Shown piece after piece: positions 34,041 to 41,878 of a stretch of DNA of 47,208 bases. The position numbers and the translations under genes were made by a program. Source of the DNA: UBA668 sp041918155 (GTDB lineage Bacteria; Actinomycetota; Acidimicrobiia; Acidimicrobiales; Ilumatobacteraceae); assembly GCA_041918155.1 (NCBI GenBank), contig JAYRWH010000070.1, positions 1-47,208 on the forward strand, written 5' to 3'. The stretch's first letter is position 1. Each line of letters begins with the position of its first letter. The notes under the pieces were generated by a model. It saw only the letters and a list, made by a program, of their open reading frames with translations. It did no database searches and was not told the origin of the DNA.

Positions 34041-34519
34041 CGGAGTTCCCTCGCCGGGAAGTCGGCGCTGAACTGCACCGGGATACGGCCCTGGTCGTAG
34101 TCCTTGCGCAACGGGTGACCGTCCCAGTCCTCGGGCATCAGGATGCGGGTGAGGTCGGGGTGGTCGGTGAAGACGATGCCGAACATGTCGTACACCTCGC
34201 GCTCCATCGCCTCGCTGCCCGGGTACATGTCGAACAAGGTGGCGATGGTGGCATCGGCCTCGGGCACCTGCACGCGCACACGCACTCGCTCGCGGCGCTC
34301 GATGGAGAGCAGGTTGACAACGACCTCGAAGCGCTCGGGGGCCACGTCCACGGGCAGCGAGCGGGCGGGGAAGCTGAGGTAATCGACGGCGGTGAGATCC
34401 GCGCACATCACGAATGTGTCGTCGAGCAGGGCCTTCACGGTCTTGACGTACTGCGCCCGCGTGGGGTGCAGTACGCGCTGACCGCGGCTGTCGGAAGCTG
34501 GTACGCCGTAGTCGTTCAT
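34037..34519 (-). CDS. nuoC: NADH-quinone oxidoreductase subunit C (14-subunit complex I)
   Basis: A 160-residue NuoC with MEREVYDMFGIVFTDHPDL and DGHPLRKDYDQG, the family signature near the C-terminus. It is shorter than the first NuoC of the window (213). ATG at 34519 lies 4 nt after the nuoB stop. RSLPVDVAPERFEVVVNLLS is the usual central strand region. Confidence 0.93.
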   Translation of the reverse strand: MNDYGVPASDSRGQRVLHPTRAQYVKTVKALLDDTFVMCADLTAVDYLSFPARSLPVDVAPERFEVVVNLLSIERRERVRVRVQVPEADATIATLFDMYPGSEAMEREVYDMFGIVFTDHPDLTRILMPEDWDGHPLRKDYDQGRIPVQFSADFPARELR

Positions 34520-34523
34520 GTGC

Positions 34524-35111
34524 TCACCGTGTCCCGAGGATGACGGGCACCGGCTGTGCACCCGCGGGAATCTCCGTCACGTGCAAGTTCGCACCCGCGC
34601 CAGTGGCCGTGCGCCGCTTCAGCAGCTCGCCGTCCTCGATCTTCTGGTGCAGGGTCTCGATCGCGTGGATGAGCGTCTCGGGCGTGGGCGGGCAGCCCGG
34701 CGCGTAGACGTCCACCGGCACTACCTGATCGACACCCTGGACGATCGCGTAGTTGTTGAACATGCCGCCGCTGCTGGCGCACACGCCCATGCTGATGACC
34801 CACTTGGGCTCCATCATCTGGTCGTACACCTGACGCAGCACGGGCGCCATCTTCTGGCTGACCCGGCCGGCGACGATCATGATGTCGGCCTGGCGCGGCG
34901 AGGCGCGGAAGACCTCCATGCCGAAACGGCTGAGGTCGTAGTGCGCGGCACCCGTGGCCATCATCTCGATCGCGCAACAGGCGAGGCCGAAGGATGCCGG
35001 CCACGAACTGCGGCTGCGGGCCCAATTGACGAGGTCTTCCAGCTTGGCCGTGATCGCGTTGTGCGGGATGCCACCGAACCCATCGTCCTGAATGTCCTTG
35101 ATCAAGCTCAC
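34524..35111 (-). CDS. nuoB: NADH-quinone oxidoreductase subunit B (14-subunit complex I)
   Basis: A 195-residue NuoB with the cluster N2 ligands in FGLACCAIEMM, SMGVCASSGG and YAPGCPPTPET. The start is GTG at 35111, overlapping the nuoA stop as GTGA. The N-terminal GGIPHNAITAKLEDLVNWAR segment is usual for the long-type NuoB. Length and motifs are normal. Confidence 0.95.
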   Translation of the reverse strand: MSLIKDIQDDGFGGIPHNAITAKLEDLVNWARSRSSWPASFGLACCAIEMMATGAAHYDLSRFGMEVFRASPRQADIMIVAGRVSQKMAPVLRQVYDQMMEPKWVISMGVCASSGGMFNNYAIVQGVDQVVPVDVYAPGCPPTPETLIHAIETLHQKIEDGELLKRRTATGAGANLHVTEIPAGAQPVPVILGTR

Positions 35112-35566
35112 GCGGCAGCCTCCGGCCGACCCTCGAGGCCCACGCGGCGGATCGTGCTGGAGCTGGTGCGCTCCGCCGACAGCGCCGAGGAGAGCGGGCG
35201 CTGCTTGCTGACCGGGCCCCAATCGAGGGCGCCGCGCGCCACGACGTAGACGAACGAGGCGAAGAACACGACGCTGAAGCCGAGCATCTCCCACCAGGCG
35301 TACGCGCCGAGGAAGCGCCGGTCGACCGCGAACGGGTAGATGAAGATGAGTTCGATGTCGAACATGATGAACAGCATCGCCACCACGTAGAACGTGACCG
35401 GGAAGCGCTCCGGTGGCTCGCGGCTCGGCACGATGCCGCACTCGTACGGCGCCGCCTTGGCCGCCGATGGGCGGCGCGGCGCCAACAGTCGTGAAGCTGC
35501 GAAGCTCAGCGCACCGAACAGCACTGCCAGGATCAGGAGACAGACGATCGGCAGGTACTGGCCCAT
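35108..35566 (-). CDS. nuoA: NADH-quinone oxidoreductase subunit A (14-subunit complex I)
   Basis: A 152-residue, three-helix NuoA with KAAPYECGIVPS (tunnel loop Cys) and FDIELIFIYPFAV. A polar C-terminal tail of about 30 residues follows the last helix. ATG at 35566 is only 4 nt from the stop of the upstream membrane-protein gene, so the complex I genes seem to be read from the same transcript as the cytochrome bc genes. Confidence 0.94.
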   Translation of the reverse strand: MGQYLPIVCLLILAVLFGALSFAASRLLAPRRPSAAKAAPYECGIVPSREPPERFPVTFYVVAMLFIMFDIELIFIYPFAVDRRFLGAYAWWEMLGFSVVFFASFVYVVARGALDWGPVSKQRPLSSALSAERTSSSTIRRVGLEGRPEAAA

Positions 35567-35570
35567 CAGG

Positions 35571-36386
35571 TCAGGCCTTTGCCGGGAGTGCCTTGGCCGC
35601 TCGGTTGCCAGCCACGCGCTTGTCGCGGGTGTGCAGCAGCCAACAGAGGAGCAAGAAGATGACGAGTGAACCGATGCAGATGATGGCCGCGGGGACACGC
35701 TTCTGCCCCAGGTCGCGGATCATGTACACGTACTCGTGCGGGCGGCTCGTGTCGATCACCGCGCGCGCCGGAGCGCGGCCCGGTTCCACGCGTTGTGGCA
35801 CCAGCGGCGCGATCTCGACAACCGCGTAATGCGGCTTGTGGAAGAAGGCGACGAAGTCGATCTTGCCGTCCCAGAACGTCGGTGAACGCTCGCCACCCTT
35901 GTCGAACACGCCGACGACGGCGAACTCCCCGGCGGCGAACACCTTCGACGACTCGACGAGCGCACCACCGGCCGAGCCGGCCTGCTGGAACGACGGCAGC
36001 GCCGGGTTGAGCTTCGTCCAGCCACTGGCCACGAGCTCGTCCTGCACTGCCTGGGCGTCGGCGGCGTTGTCGCCGGTCGGCGTGAACGGGGCGTCGAGGA
36101 TGCCGAGGTCGGGCAGTCGCGAGGACTCACGGACCAACGTGGTGTTGTGGACGGGTCGCCATTGCGTGTCGGTACCGAGCAATCCCTTGCCGTATGACCA
36201 CCAGATCGCGCCGAGGATGAACAACCATCCGGCGAGCCCGGCGAACGCGACGAGGAAGCCCAGGCGGGCACCGAGGTTCGTGCCGAGGATCAGGTAGATG
36301 CTGCCGCAGAGCACCCCCACCGCGATGATCACGATGATGGCGCCGCGAAGCTCCCATTCCCAGTTGACAGCCAGCAGTGCACTCAT
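35571..36386 (-). CDS. Unknown membrane protein between bc-complex genes and nuoA
   Basis: A 271-residue protein I do not recognise. It has two N-terminal membrane segments (about 14-36 and 43-66), an exposed domain of about 170 residues without obvious cofactor motifs, and one C-terminal membrane segment (IICIGSLVIFLLLCWLL) followed by a basic tail. ATG at 36386 overlaps the cytochrome c stop as TGATG; a GTG directly before it is an alternative. It lies inside the bc/nuo gene run, so an accessory subunit or assembly factor of the menaquinol:cytochrome c reductase is the likeliest role, by context alone. Confidence 0.75.
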   Translation of the reverse strand: MSALLAVNWEWELRGAIIVIIAVGVLCGSIYLILGTNLGARLGFLVAFAGLAGWLFILGAIWWSYGKGLLGTDTQWRPVHNTTLVRESSRLPDLGILDAPFTPTGDNAADAQAVQDELVASGWTKLNPALPSFQQAGSAGGALVESSKVFAAGEFAVVGVFDKGGERSPTFWDGKIDFVAFFHKPHYAVVEIAPLVPQRVEPGRAPARAVIDTSRPHEYVYMIRDLGQKRVPAAIICIGSLVIFLLLCWLLHTRDKRVAGNRAAKALPAKA

Positions 36387-37462
36387 CACAGACCCCGCAC
36401 GTATTCGACGATTGCCTTGATCTGCTCATCCGTGAGCAGATGTCCGAAGCCGGGCATGCGGCCGGTGCCCTGGCTCTGCAGGCCGTACTTCTTGCCGTTG
36501 ACCGAGCCGTTCTTGATGAAGGTGACCATGTCCTGCTCGTTCGGGAAGTGGGAGTTGGTGGCGCCACCGGTGAGGTTCCAGCCGAACGCACCCTGCGCAG
36601 TCACGCCGGGCTGGCCGTAGCTCCAGCCGGGAGTGTGACAGCGGGCGCAGCTGTAGGCGCCGCTGGCGATGTCGAGGTTGAACAACGCCTCGCCCTCGCT
36701 CGCACCCGGGTTCGCCGCCATGTAGTCGTCGACAGCCTTCTGGATCTCGGCCTGGTTGGTGGCCGGCAGGGTGCCACCTTCGCACACGTACGGGTCGGCA
36801 TCCGTCACGAACGACGCATCCGTGAGGCAGCCCTCGGGCTGGATCTGGATGGTCTCGAGGTACACGAGCAGGGTCTCGATGTTCTGTTCGGTCATCGGGC
36901 CACCACCGGGCGCGCCCCACGCGGACATCGGCGAGAACGGTCGGCCGTAGTTGAGGATGAACCGCACCTCTTCCTTGCTGAAGCGGTAATAGACGGTGTT
37001 CAACGCGGGGGCGTACCAGTTCACCGACTTGACCTCACCGGTGTTCGGGTCGGTGACGGCGTAGGCGGCCTGGCCGCCACCGCCGGTCATGCCGCCGTGG
37101 CAGCCGGAGCAGTTGAAGCCACCGTTGGCGGTGGTGTCGAACAGCGCCTGGCCCCAGCCGACGAACTCCTCGTGCTTCTTCTCGATGGCGCCGGCCTGAC
37201 GGCTGGGTTCGAACGCCCAGTAGAGAGGCAGACCGACCACGAGCGTGATGAGCAGCAGGACGGCGAGGATCTGCATCCGCTCGAGGCGACGGCCTTCGAG
37301 CGTCTCGTCGTCGTAGTACGGCTTGCGGTTCGGCGCCATTTCGATCTCGGAGCCGAGTTCGCGCTTGGCGCTGAACTGGTTGAGGATGAAATAGACGATC
37401 CAGCCGATGACGATGAGTACGAAGAGCACCCATGCGACCGCTGACGTGTTCAGCGCGATCAC
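36386..37462 (-). CDS. Membrane-anchored diheme cytochrome c of the bc complex
   Basis: A 358-residue protein with two N-terminal membrane helices (about 8-28 and 64-84), then two cytochrome c domains. Heme sites are C118-S-G-C-H122 and C272-A-R-C-H276; likely axial Met are M179 (SPMSAWG) and M336 (GRMPGFG). It should take electrons from the Rieske centre and pass them to an oxidase or a soluble cytochrome, outside the membrane. It plays the part of QcrC/PetA-like diheme subunits. GTG at 37462 overlaps the Rieske stop as GTGA. Two further Cys (C212, C227) may form a disulfide between the domains. Confidence 0.88.
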   Translation of the reverse strand: MIALNTSAVAWVLFVLIVIGWIVYFILNQFSAKRELGSEIEMAPNRKPYYDDETLEGRRLERMQILAVLLLITLVVGLPLYWAFEPSRQAGAIEKKHEEFVGWGQALFDTTANGGFNCSGCHGGMTGGGGQAAYAVTDPNTGEVKSVNWYAPALNTVYYRFSKEEVRFILNYGRPFSPMSAWGAPGGGPMTEQNIETLLVYLETIQIQPEGCLTDASFVTDADPYVCEGGTLPATNQAEIQKAVDDYMAANPGASEGEALFNLDIASGAYSCARCHTPGWSYGQPGVTAQGAFGWNLTGGATNSHFPNEQDMVTFIKNGSVNGKKYGLQSQGTGRMPGFGHLLTDEQIKAIVEYVRGL

Positions 37463-38313
37463 TTGTGTCCACCTCCACCGGTGATGCAGTGCGGACCCTC
37501 GGCCTCTTGGCCGGTGGTGTTGATGCCGATCGCCACGCCGGAGAACACCGTCGAGGTGTCGATCACGACGTCGCCCGAGCCACCGATGGTGATCGCGAAG
37601 TGATCCATGCCACGCGGGGCCGGTCCACCCTTCTTCTCGCCGACTCGGTTGTACTGCGAACCGTGGCAGGGGCACTCGAACCACTGGCTGCTGTTGCACT
37701 GGGGCACACGGCAACCGAGGTGGGGGCACTTCTGGTACGACGCGATGACGCCTTGTTCGAGGCCCGCCAGGATCGGCGCGTACTCCTTGATGCCCTTGGC
37801 CTTCGGCAGCGCCTCGGGCGGGTACACCGTGACATAGGAGCGGGCGCTCGAGGAGTAGAAGAACCCGCTGTTGCTACGGATCGAGGCGAGAATGTCGTCG
37901 AGCTTGCCGACGTTCACCTTGCCACCGAAGATCGGCACGGCCGTGGGCCACAGGAAGGCCACGAAGCTCGCCGCGGCGAACGTCAACAGGCTCGTGGTCA
38001 TGAGCGTGACCGTGGCCCGGTTGAGGAACTGGCGGCGGCTGACGCCGAGTTCTTCGGGATCCGGGGCAACCCAGGGCGCGGGCGCGGATGCGGCGGGCAC
38101 CGCGGGCACGGTGCCCTGGCTGGAGGCGGCGCGCTCTACCTCGCGGCCCGTGGGCGGCAGGTCGATGTCGGTGTCGCGGTCGCGGCGACGAGTCTCGCGG
38201 CTGAGGGCGCCGGCGCCGCGCACGTCGCTCTTGCGAGCGGCTCCGAGCAGCACCACGGCGGCCAACACCACGACGGCGGCGACTGCGATGGCGATGATGA
38301 CTGAGGAACTCAT
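37459..38313 (-). CDS. Rieske [2Fe-2S] iron-sulfur protein of the bc complex
   Basis: A 284-residue Rieske protein. Cluster motifs are CPHLGC (C196, H198, disulfide C201) and CPCHGS (C214, H217, disulfide C216). A first hydrophobic helix (5-25) is followed by a polar linker and a twin-arginine motif SRRQFLNRA (92-100) just before a second helix, so the cluster domain is probably exported folded by Tat. It accepts electrons from menaquinol at the Qo site of the split cytochrome b. ATG at 38313 comes 13 nt after the subunit-IV-like stop. The long linker between helices is typical of actinobacterial QcrA. Confidence 0.92.
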   Translation of the reverse strand: MSSSVIIAIAVAAVVVLAAVVLLGAARKSDVRGAGALSRETRRRDRDTDIDLPPTGREVERAASSQGTVPAVPAASAPAPWVAPDPEELGVSRRQFLNRATVTLMTTSLLTFAAASFVAFLWPTAVPIFGGKVNVGKLDDILASIRSNSGFFYSSSARSYVTVYPPEALPKAKGIKEYAPILAGLEQGVIASYQKCPHLGCRVPQCNSSQWFECPCHGSQYNRVGEKKGGPAPRGMDHFAITIGGSGDVVIDTSTVFSGVAIGINTTGQEAEGPHCITGGGGHK

Positions 38314-38326
38314 GACAGCGTCGGCC

Positions 38327-39091
38327 TCACAGTTCGAAGAAGAGTCCGTCACGCCAGGGGAGCGTGAAGTTGAAACCAGGACCACGGAAGAACGAGCCGA
38401 TGATGACGAGCACGGCCCAGAACATGATGTGCACCGTCATCAGCGAGGTCGCGAACTTGCGATCCTCGGGCTTGTTCGACGGGTTCTTGTCGATGTAGGG
38501 GGCGAGGATCAGCACGATCAGGCCGACACCGGGGATGGTGACGCCGGCGACCATCGGGTGGAACATCGTCAGCAATTCCTGCAGGCCGAGGAAGTACCAC
38601 GGCGCCTTCGACGGGTTCGGCGTCTTGTTGATGTTCGCCTGCTGCAGCAGCGGGGCATTCACGAACACCGAGAAGAAGAACAGGAACGACATACACGCGA
38701 GGGCGGCGACGAACTCGACGACGAGCAGGTGCGGCCATGTGTGCACCTTGTCGACCGGCGACGCCTTGACGTCCTGGATCGAGCCGCTCTTGATGACGGT
38801 CAGCAAGCGCTGGGTGTGGCCACCGGGACCGGCGGCCAAGGGCACGCCGCCACCAGCGGGGGCCGCGCCGACGACGCTGGCCACCTTCTCCTGCACGGCG
38901 ACAGAGCCGCCACTTTCACCTTCACTGGCCGACGCGGCCTTGCGGGCCTTGCTGCGTTCGAGCAGGTGCGCGGGGATGCGCGGGTCGCCGGCCGGGGCGT
39001 CGCCACCGGCAGCGGCCGCGGGCTCTTCCGCAGCTGCCTTGTCGCGGGCGGCCTGCGCCCGCTTGAGGAGGTGTTCGGGAATCTCGGTCAT
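38327..39091 (-). CDS. Cytochrome b C-terminal half (subunit IV/PetD-like) with motif-bearing N-terminal extension
   Basis: A 254-residue protein. The C-terminal 140 residues are a three-helix subunit-IV-like domain with KAPWYFLGLQELLTMFHP, where the usual PEWY motif of the Qo site reads APWY (163-166). The first 115 residues are a polar Ala-rich extension that holds two copies of a short motif: IPEHLLKR (4-11) and IPAHLLERSKAR (39-50). The same motif begins the cytochrome c encoded at 41052. ATG at 39091 follows the b6-like gene by 16 nt. The split is real rather than a frameshift, as both halves have proper ends and the extension has no counterpart in fused QcrB. Confidence 0.88.
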   Translation of the reverse strand: MTEIPEHLLKRAQAARDKAAAEEPAAAAGGDAPAGDPRIPAHLLERSKARKAASASEGESGGSVAVQEKVASVVGAAPAGGGVPLAAGPGGHTQRLLTVIKSGSIQDVKASPVDKVHTWPHLLVVEFVAALACMSFLFFFSVFVNAPLLQQANINKTPNPSKAPWYFLGLQELLTMFHPMVAGVTIPGVGLIVLILAPYIDKNPSNKPEDRKFATSLMTVHIMFWAVLVIIGSFFRGPGFNFTLPWRDGLFFEL

Positions 39092-39107
39092 GGCTCGTTT
39101 CCCTCGC

Positions 39108-39893
39108 TCACAGCGGCCCTGAGATGCCGCCGTCCTTGCGGACACGCCAGAAGTGGATCGCCATGAAGATGATGATGACGAAGGGTAGGAACAGCACGTG
39201 GAGGACGTACCAGCGCAACAGGGTGTCGCCGCCGATCTCCTTGCCACCGAGCAGTACGAATCTCACCTGTGTACCGATGACCGGCGAGTAGCCCATCATG
39301 TTGGTGCCCACGGTGACGGCCCACAGGGCCAGCTGGTCCCACGGCAGCAAGTAGCCGGTGAACGACAGCAGCAGGGTGAGCATGAGCAGCATCACGCCGA
39401 TGACCCAGTTGAACTCGCGCGGCGGCTTGTACGCGCCGTGGTAGAAGACGCGGGCCATGTGCAAGAACACGCTGAGCACCATCAGGTGGGCACCCCAGCG
39501 GTGCATGTTTCTCACAAGTAACCCGAAGGTCACCGAGGTCTGCAGATTGGAGATGTCGTTCCAGGCCTGCACATCGGTGGGCCGGTAGAAGAACATCAGG
39601 AAGATGCCGGTAACCGTGAGCAGGATGAACAGGAAGAAGCTGAGGCCACCCAGGCACAGGGTGTAGCTCACCTTCACCGCATGCCGCTTCACCTTCACCG
39701 GGTGCAGGTGGTACAGCACCGAGTTCATGATGACGTAGCTGCGGTTACGAGGACTGTCCGTGTACCCCTTGCGGAAGATGCTGCCGGGCCGGAAAATGCT
39801 GTTCCAGGCCTGGCTGCCCTGCACGCCGTCGACCGTCTTGGTGAGACGGTCCTTGACGGTGGGGCTTGGTGTCTCGTCGAGGATCTTTGCCAT
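39108..39893 (-). CDS. Cytochrome b N-terminal half (cytochrome b6-like), predicted to carry heme ci
   Basis: A 261-residue four-helix cytochrome b. Heme b ligands are the His pair in NMHRWGAHLMVLSVFLHMARV and the pair in YVLHVLFLPFVIIIFMAIHF. It aligns through its length with chloroplast b6, from CLGG and FYRPT through PRE-x2-W and TGYLLPWDQ to the last residues ISGPL. C80 in TLCLGG sits where b6 Cys35 covalently binds heme ci. The Q/menaquinol reduction site next to ci would face the cytoplasm, where the ferredoxin encoded just upstream could act. ATG at 39893 follows the ferredoxin by 10 nt. Confidence 0.92.
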   Translation of the reverse strand: MAKILDETPSPTVKDRLTKTVDGVQGSQAWNSIFRPGSIFRKGYTDSPRNRSYVIMNSVLYHLHPVKVKRHAVKVSYTLCLGGLSFFLFILLTVTGIFLMFFYRPTDVQAWNDISNLQTSVTFGLLVRNMHRWGAHLMVLSVFLHMARVFYHGAYKPPREFNWVIGVMLLMLTLLLSFTGYLLPWDQLALWAVTVGTNMMGYSPVIGTQVRFVLLGGKEIGGDTLLRWYVLHVLFLPFVIIIFMAIHFWRVRKDGGISGPL

Positions 39894-39903
39894 CGTTGTT
39901 CCC

Positions 39904-40317
39904 TCAGAGCCTCATGCCGTAGGCATAGCCATGGTTGTTGGTACGGGTGTGCGAGTCGCCGGCGCTTGCCGGTGCCCCCGCCTTGCCCAGGATGATCACG
40001 CCGGTGGGGCAGCGGTCGACGCACAGCTGACAGCGGGTGCAGATGTCGTCGTCGATGATGAAGAGCACATTGTCGCTGGGGTCGAGCCCCGGGCGCTCGG
40101 TGCCGTTGGCCTCCGCGATCGCATCCGGGGTGACCATGTGGATGCACTTCCACGGGCAGATGTCGACGCAGCCCTCGCACATGATGCACTCGGTCTGATC
40201 GATGTGAATGAACTGCTTGGGCTTCACCGCCTTCGACAAGTAGTCCGCATCGACCTCGACGAGCACGTAGTCGTCGGCGTACGGCATCATCGGCGGGTTG
40301 GCATCGGTCTTCGCCAT
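39904..40317 (-). CDS. 2[4Fe-4S] ferredoxin-type protein in the bc operon
   Basis: A 137-residue protein with two four-Cys motifs: C44-x2-C47-x2-C50-x3-C54 (followed by PWKC, C58) and C93-x2-C96-x2-C99-x3-C103. Between them is an insertion of about 35 residues. There is no signal peptide or membrane helix, so it is cytoplasmic. It lies second in the operon, directly before the b6-like gene, which suggests that it docks on the cytoplasmic face of the bc complex and exchanges electrons with it, perhaps through heme ci. It could also be a free ferredoxin for other enzymes. Confidence 0.88.
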   Translation of the reverse strand: MAKTDANPPMMPYADDYVLVEVDADYLSKAVKPKQFIHIDQTECIMCEGCVDICPWKCIHMVTPDAIAEANGTERPGLDPSDNVLFIIDDDICTRCQLCVDRCPTGVIILGKAGAPASAGDSHTRTNNHGYAYGMRL

Positions 40318-40321
40318 CCGT

Positions 40322-40822
40322 TCAGCCCTTCTTCACCAAGGGCCGGCCGAACGTGGACGTGGCCACTTCGGTGGAGGGCTTGCCGTCGCCGCGACTCTGC
40401 CAGATCTTCCAGAGCAAGATGATCAGCCCGAAGTACCAGACGTGGATCACGGTGACGAGGATGTCGCGGATCGCTTCGTAGGACATCGTGAACGGGAAGT
40501 GCCCGCCATAGGCCTTCGGCTTCAGGAGGTCGAACGGCCCGAAGATGAGGCGACTCTTGGTCCACCCCAACTCCTTGTCGGTGTGGTCGATGAACTGGTG
40601 GGGCACGACGCCGAACGCGATGAACATCGCCGCGAAGGCGTACACGGCGGCAAGCATCGCTTCGCCCCATGTGGTGGGAGTGCCTTTCGGGCGACGCTTC
40701 GAATAGGGAATGACGGCCAGCGCCATCGCCGTCGACAGGACGAACGAGACCAAGAAGGCCTGGTTGAGGAAGAAGAGTTTGTCGAGGTGATCGAAATCGA
40801 CCCAGTTGTATGCGATCAGCAC
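40322..40822 (-). CDS. Unknown three-helix membrane protein, first gene of the bc/nuo operon
   Basis: A 166-residue protein I do not recognise. Hydrophobic segments lie at about 18-38, 53-75 and 113-138; between the second and third is a loop with several His (VPHQFIDHTDKELG). GTG at 40822 is chosen because GGGAGA lies 8 nt before it; the longer open frame upstream crosses the likely promoter. It is 4 nt from the ferredoxin start codon, so it probably belongs to the reductase or its assembly. No heme or Fe-S motif is visible. Confidence 0.75.
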   Translation of the reverse strand: MLIAYNWVDFDHLDKLFFLNQAFLVSFVLSTAMALAVIPYSKRRPKGTPTTWGEAMLAAVYAFAAMFIAFGVVPHQFIDHTDKELGWTKSRLIFGPFDLLKPKAYGGHFPFTMSYEAIRDILVTVIHVWYFGLIILLWKIWQSRGDGKPSTEVATSTFGRPLVKKG

Positions 40823-40868
40823 CGGTGCTGTCTCCCTCGTGATTCCGGCCTCGTGAACGTTGGCACGA

Positions 40869-40874
40869 ACTGTA
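40869..40874 (-). promoter_or_regulatory. Candidate -10 element of the bc/nuo operon
   Basis: TACAGT on the minus strand. Transcription would start near 40862 and give a 5' leader of about 40 nt that contains the GGGAG ribosome-binding site. No clear -35 is seen, but a perfect palindrome lies just upstream (40900-40915). Confidence 0.35.
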
Positions 40875-40899
40875 GCCACCACGGCCCGGGGGGATGCCA

Positions 40900-40915
40900 G
40901 TTCGCACGCGCGAAC
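40900..40915. promoter_or_regulatory. Palindrome between the divergent bc operon and cytochrome c gene
   Basis: GTTCGC-ACGC-GCGAAC, a perfect 6-bp inverted repeat with a 4-bp centre. It lies upstream of the candidate bc-operon -10, centred about 45 bp from the presumed start, a usual place for an activator site. No regulator gene is adjacent. The remaining sequence from 40823 to 41051 shows no coding potential I trust. Confidence 0.4.
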
Positions 40916-41038
40916 ATGTCGACCGCCCCTTGGGAAGTGGTGTGTCACGTTGGTCTAGCACGCGGACGCCATCCGCCCCAGTCCTGTTGTGAACTCGTGC
41001 ACGCGCGGAGGATTTCCCGATCCCCCTCCCCTGGCGTC

Positions 41039-41044
41039 TATCGT
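41039..41044 (+). promoter_or_regulatory. Candidate -10 element of the cytochrome c gene (leaderless)
   Basis: TATCGT ends 7 nt before the GTG at 41052 and no ribosome-binding site lies between, so the transcript would begin at or beside the start codon. Confidence 0.45.
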
Positions 41045-41051
41045 CTCCCCC

Positions 41052-41837
41052 GTGACCGAGATTCCCGAGCACCTGCTGAAGCGCAGCCAGGCGCGCCGTG
41101 GTGACGCCGCGGCCTCCACCGATGGCGCCGCCACTCCTGCCACCACGGCGGCAGCCGCTCCTGCGGTCGCCGCGCCGAAGGCCCCGGCCATCCCCGCCGG
41201 TCCGCCGCCGGCCAAGCCCGACCTCCCCGTCGTCGCTGCCTACAAGGCGCGCAAGAAGATCCCGGTGTGGGCAATGCTCACACTGAGCATCCTGCCGGTC
41301 TGGGCGTTCCTCTACGTGCTCGCCCTGCGCCCCGAGGCCGCCAAGGCCGTGGGTCCGCTCGGCGCCGGCACCACGCTGTACTCCGGCAAGGGTTGTTCCG
41401 GCTGCCACGGCGCCGCCGGCGAAGGCGGCATCGGCTACGCGTTCAACAACGGCGCAGTGGTGAAGACGTTCCCGCACATCGAAGACCAGCTCCGCTGGGT
41501 CAGCCTCGGCAGCGCGGCCTACAAGTCGGCCGGCGTACAGATCGCCGGCGACCCCAATCGTGAGGGTGGCCCGCACATCGCCGGCGCCCTCGGCGTGATG
41601 CCGAACCAGACCCCCGGTCTCAGCGACGCCGAGATTCTCGCGGTGGTGTGTCACGAGCGCTACGACCTTGCCGGGGGCGACGAGGCCTCGGCCGAGTTCC
41701 TCCAGTGGTGCGCCCCCGACTCGGCGATCTACGCCGCGCTCGAGGCCGGCACCGCCACCTTCTCCGATCTCCACACCCAGTTCGAAGGTGTGCTGGAGAT
41801 CGGCGCCGTGCCGCTCGCCGGCACCACCGCTGGCTGA
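41052..41837 (+). CDS. Membrane-anchored monoheme cytochrome c with IPEHLLKR N-terminus
   Basis: A 261-residue protein. It begins VTEIPEHLLKRSQARR, nearly the same as the start of the subunit-IV-like protein (MTEIPEHLLKRAQAAR). An Ala/Pro-rich linker follows, then a membrane helix (about 72-92) and a cytochrome c domain outside with heme motif C115-S-G-C-H119 and a probable Met ligand at M183 (GVMPNQTPG). Two more Cys (C200, C220) may form a disulfide. It is divergent from the bc operon and could link that complex to an oxidase. GTG at 41052 fits the motif start; the open frame upstream has no likeness. Confidence 0.87.
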   Translation: MTEIPEHLLKRSQARRGDAAASTDGAATPATTAAAAPAVAAPKAPAIPAGPPPAKPDLPVVAAYKARKKIPVWAMLTLSILPVWAFLYVLALRPEAAKAVGPLGAGTTLYSGKGCSGCHGAAGEGGIGYAFNNGAVVKTFPHIEDQLRWVSLGSAAYKSAGVQIAGDPNREGGPHIAGALGVMPNQTPGLSDAEILAVVCHERYDLAGGDEASAEFLQWCAPDSAIYAALEAGTATFSDLHTQFEGVLEIGAVPLAGTTAG

Positions 41838-41878
41838 TCTCGCCCGCTTCGCCGGGGAAGCCTCCACACTGGTTCGCT

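Noticed and set aside
38327..39893. Split cytochrome b as a sequencing error or frameshift of a single QcrB
   Set aside because: The first half ends ISGPL like natural b6; a 16-nt gap and a new ATG follow; and the second half has an extension of about 115 residues that no fused QcrB would need. The split is natural.
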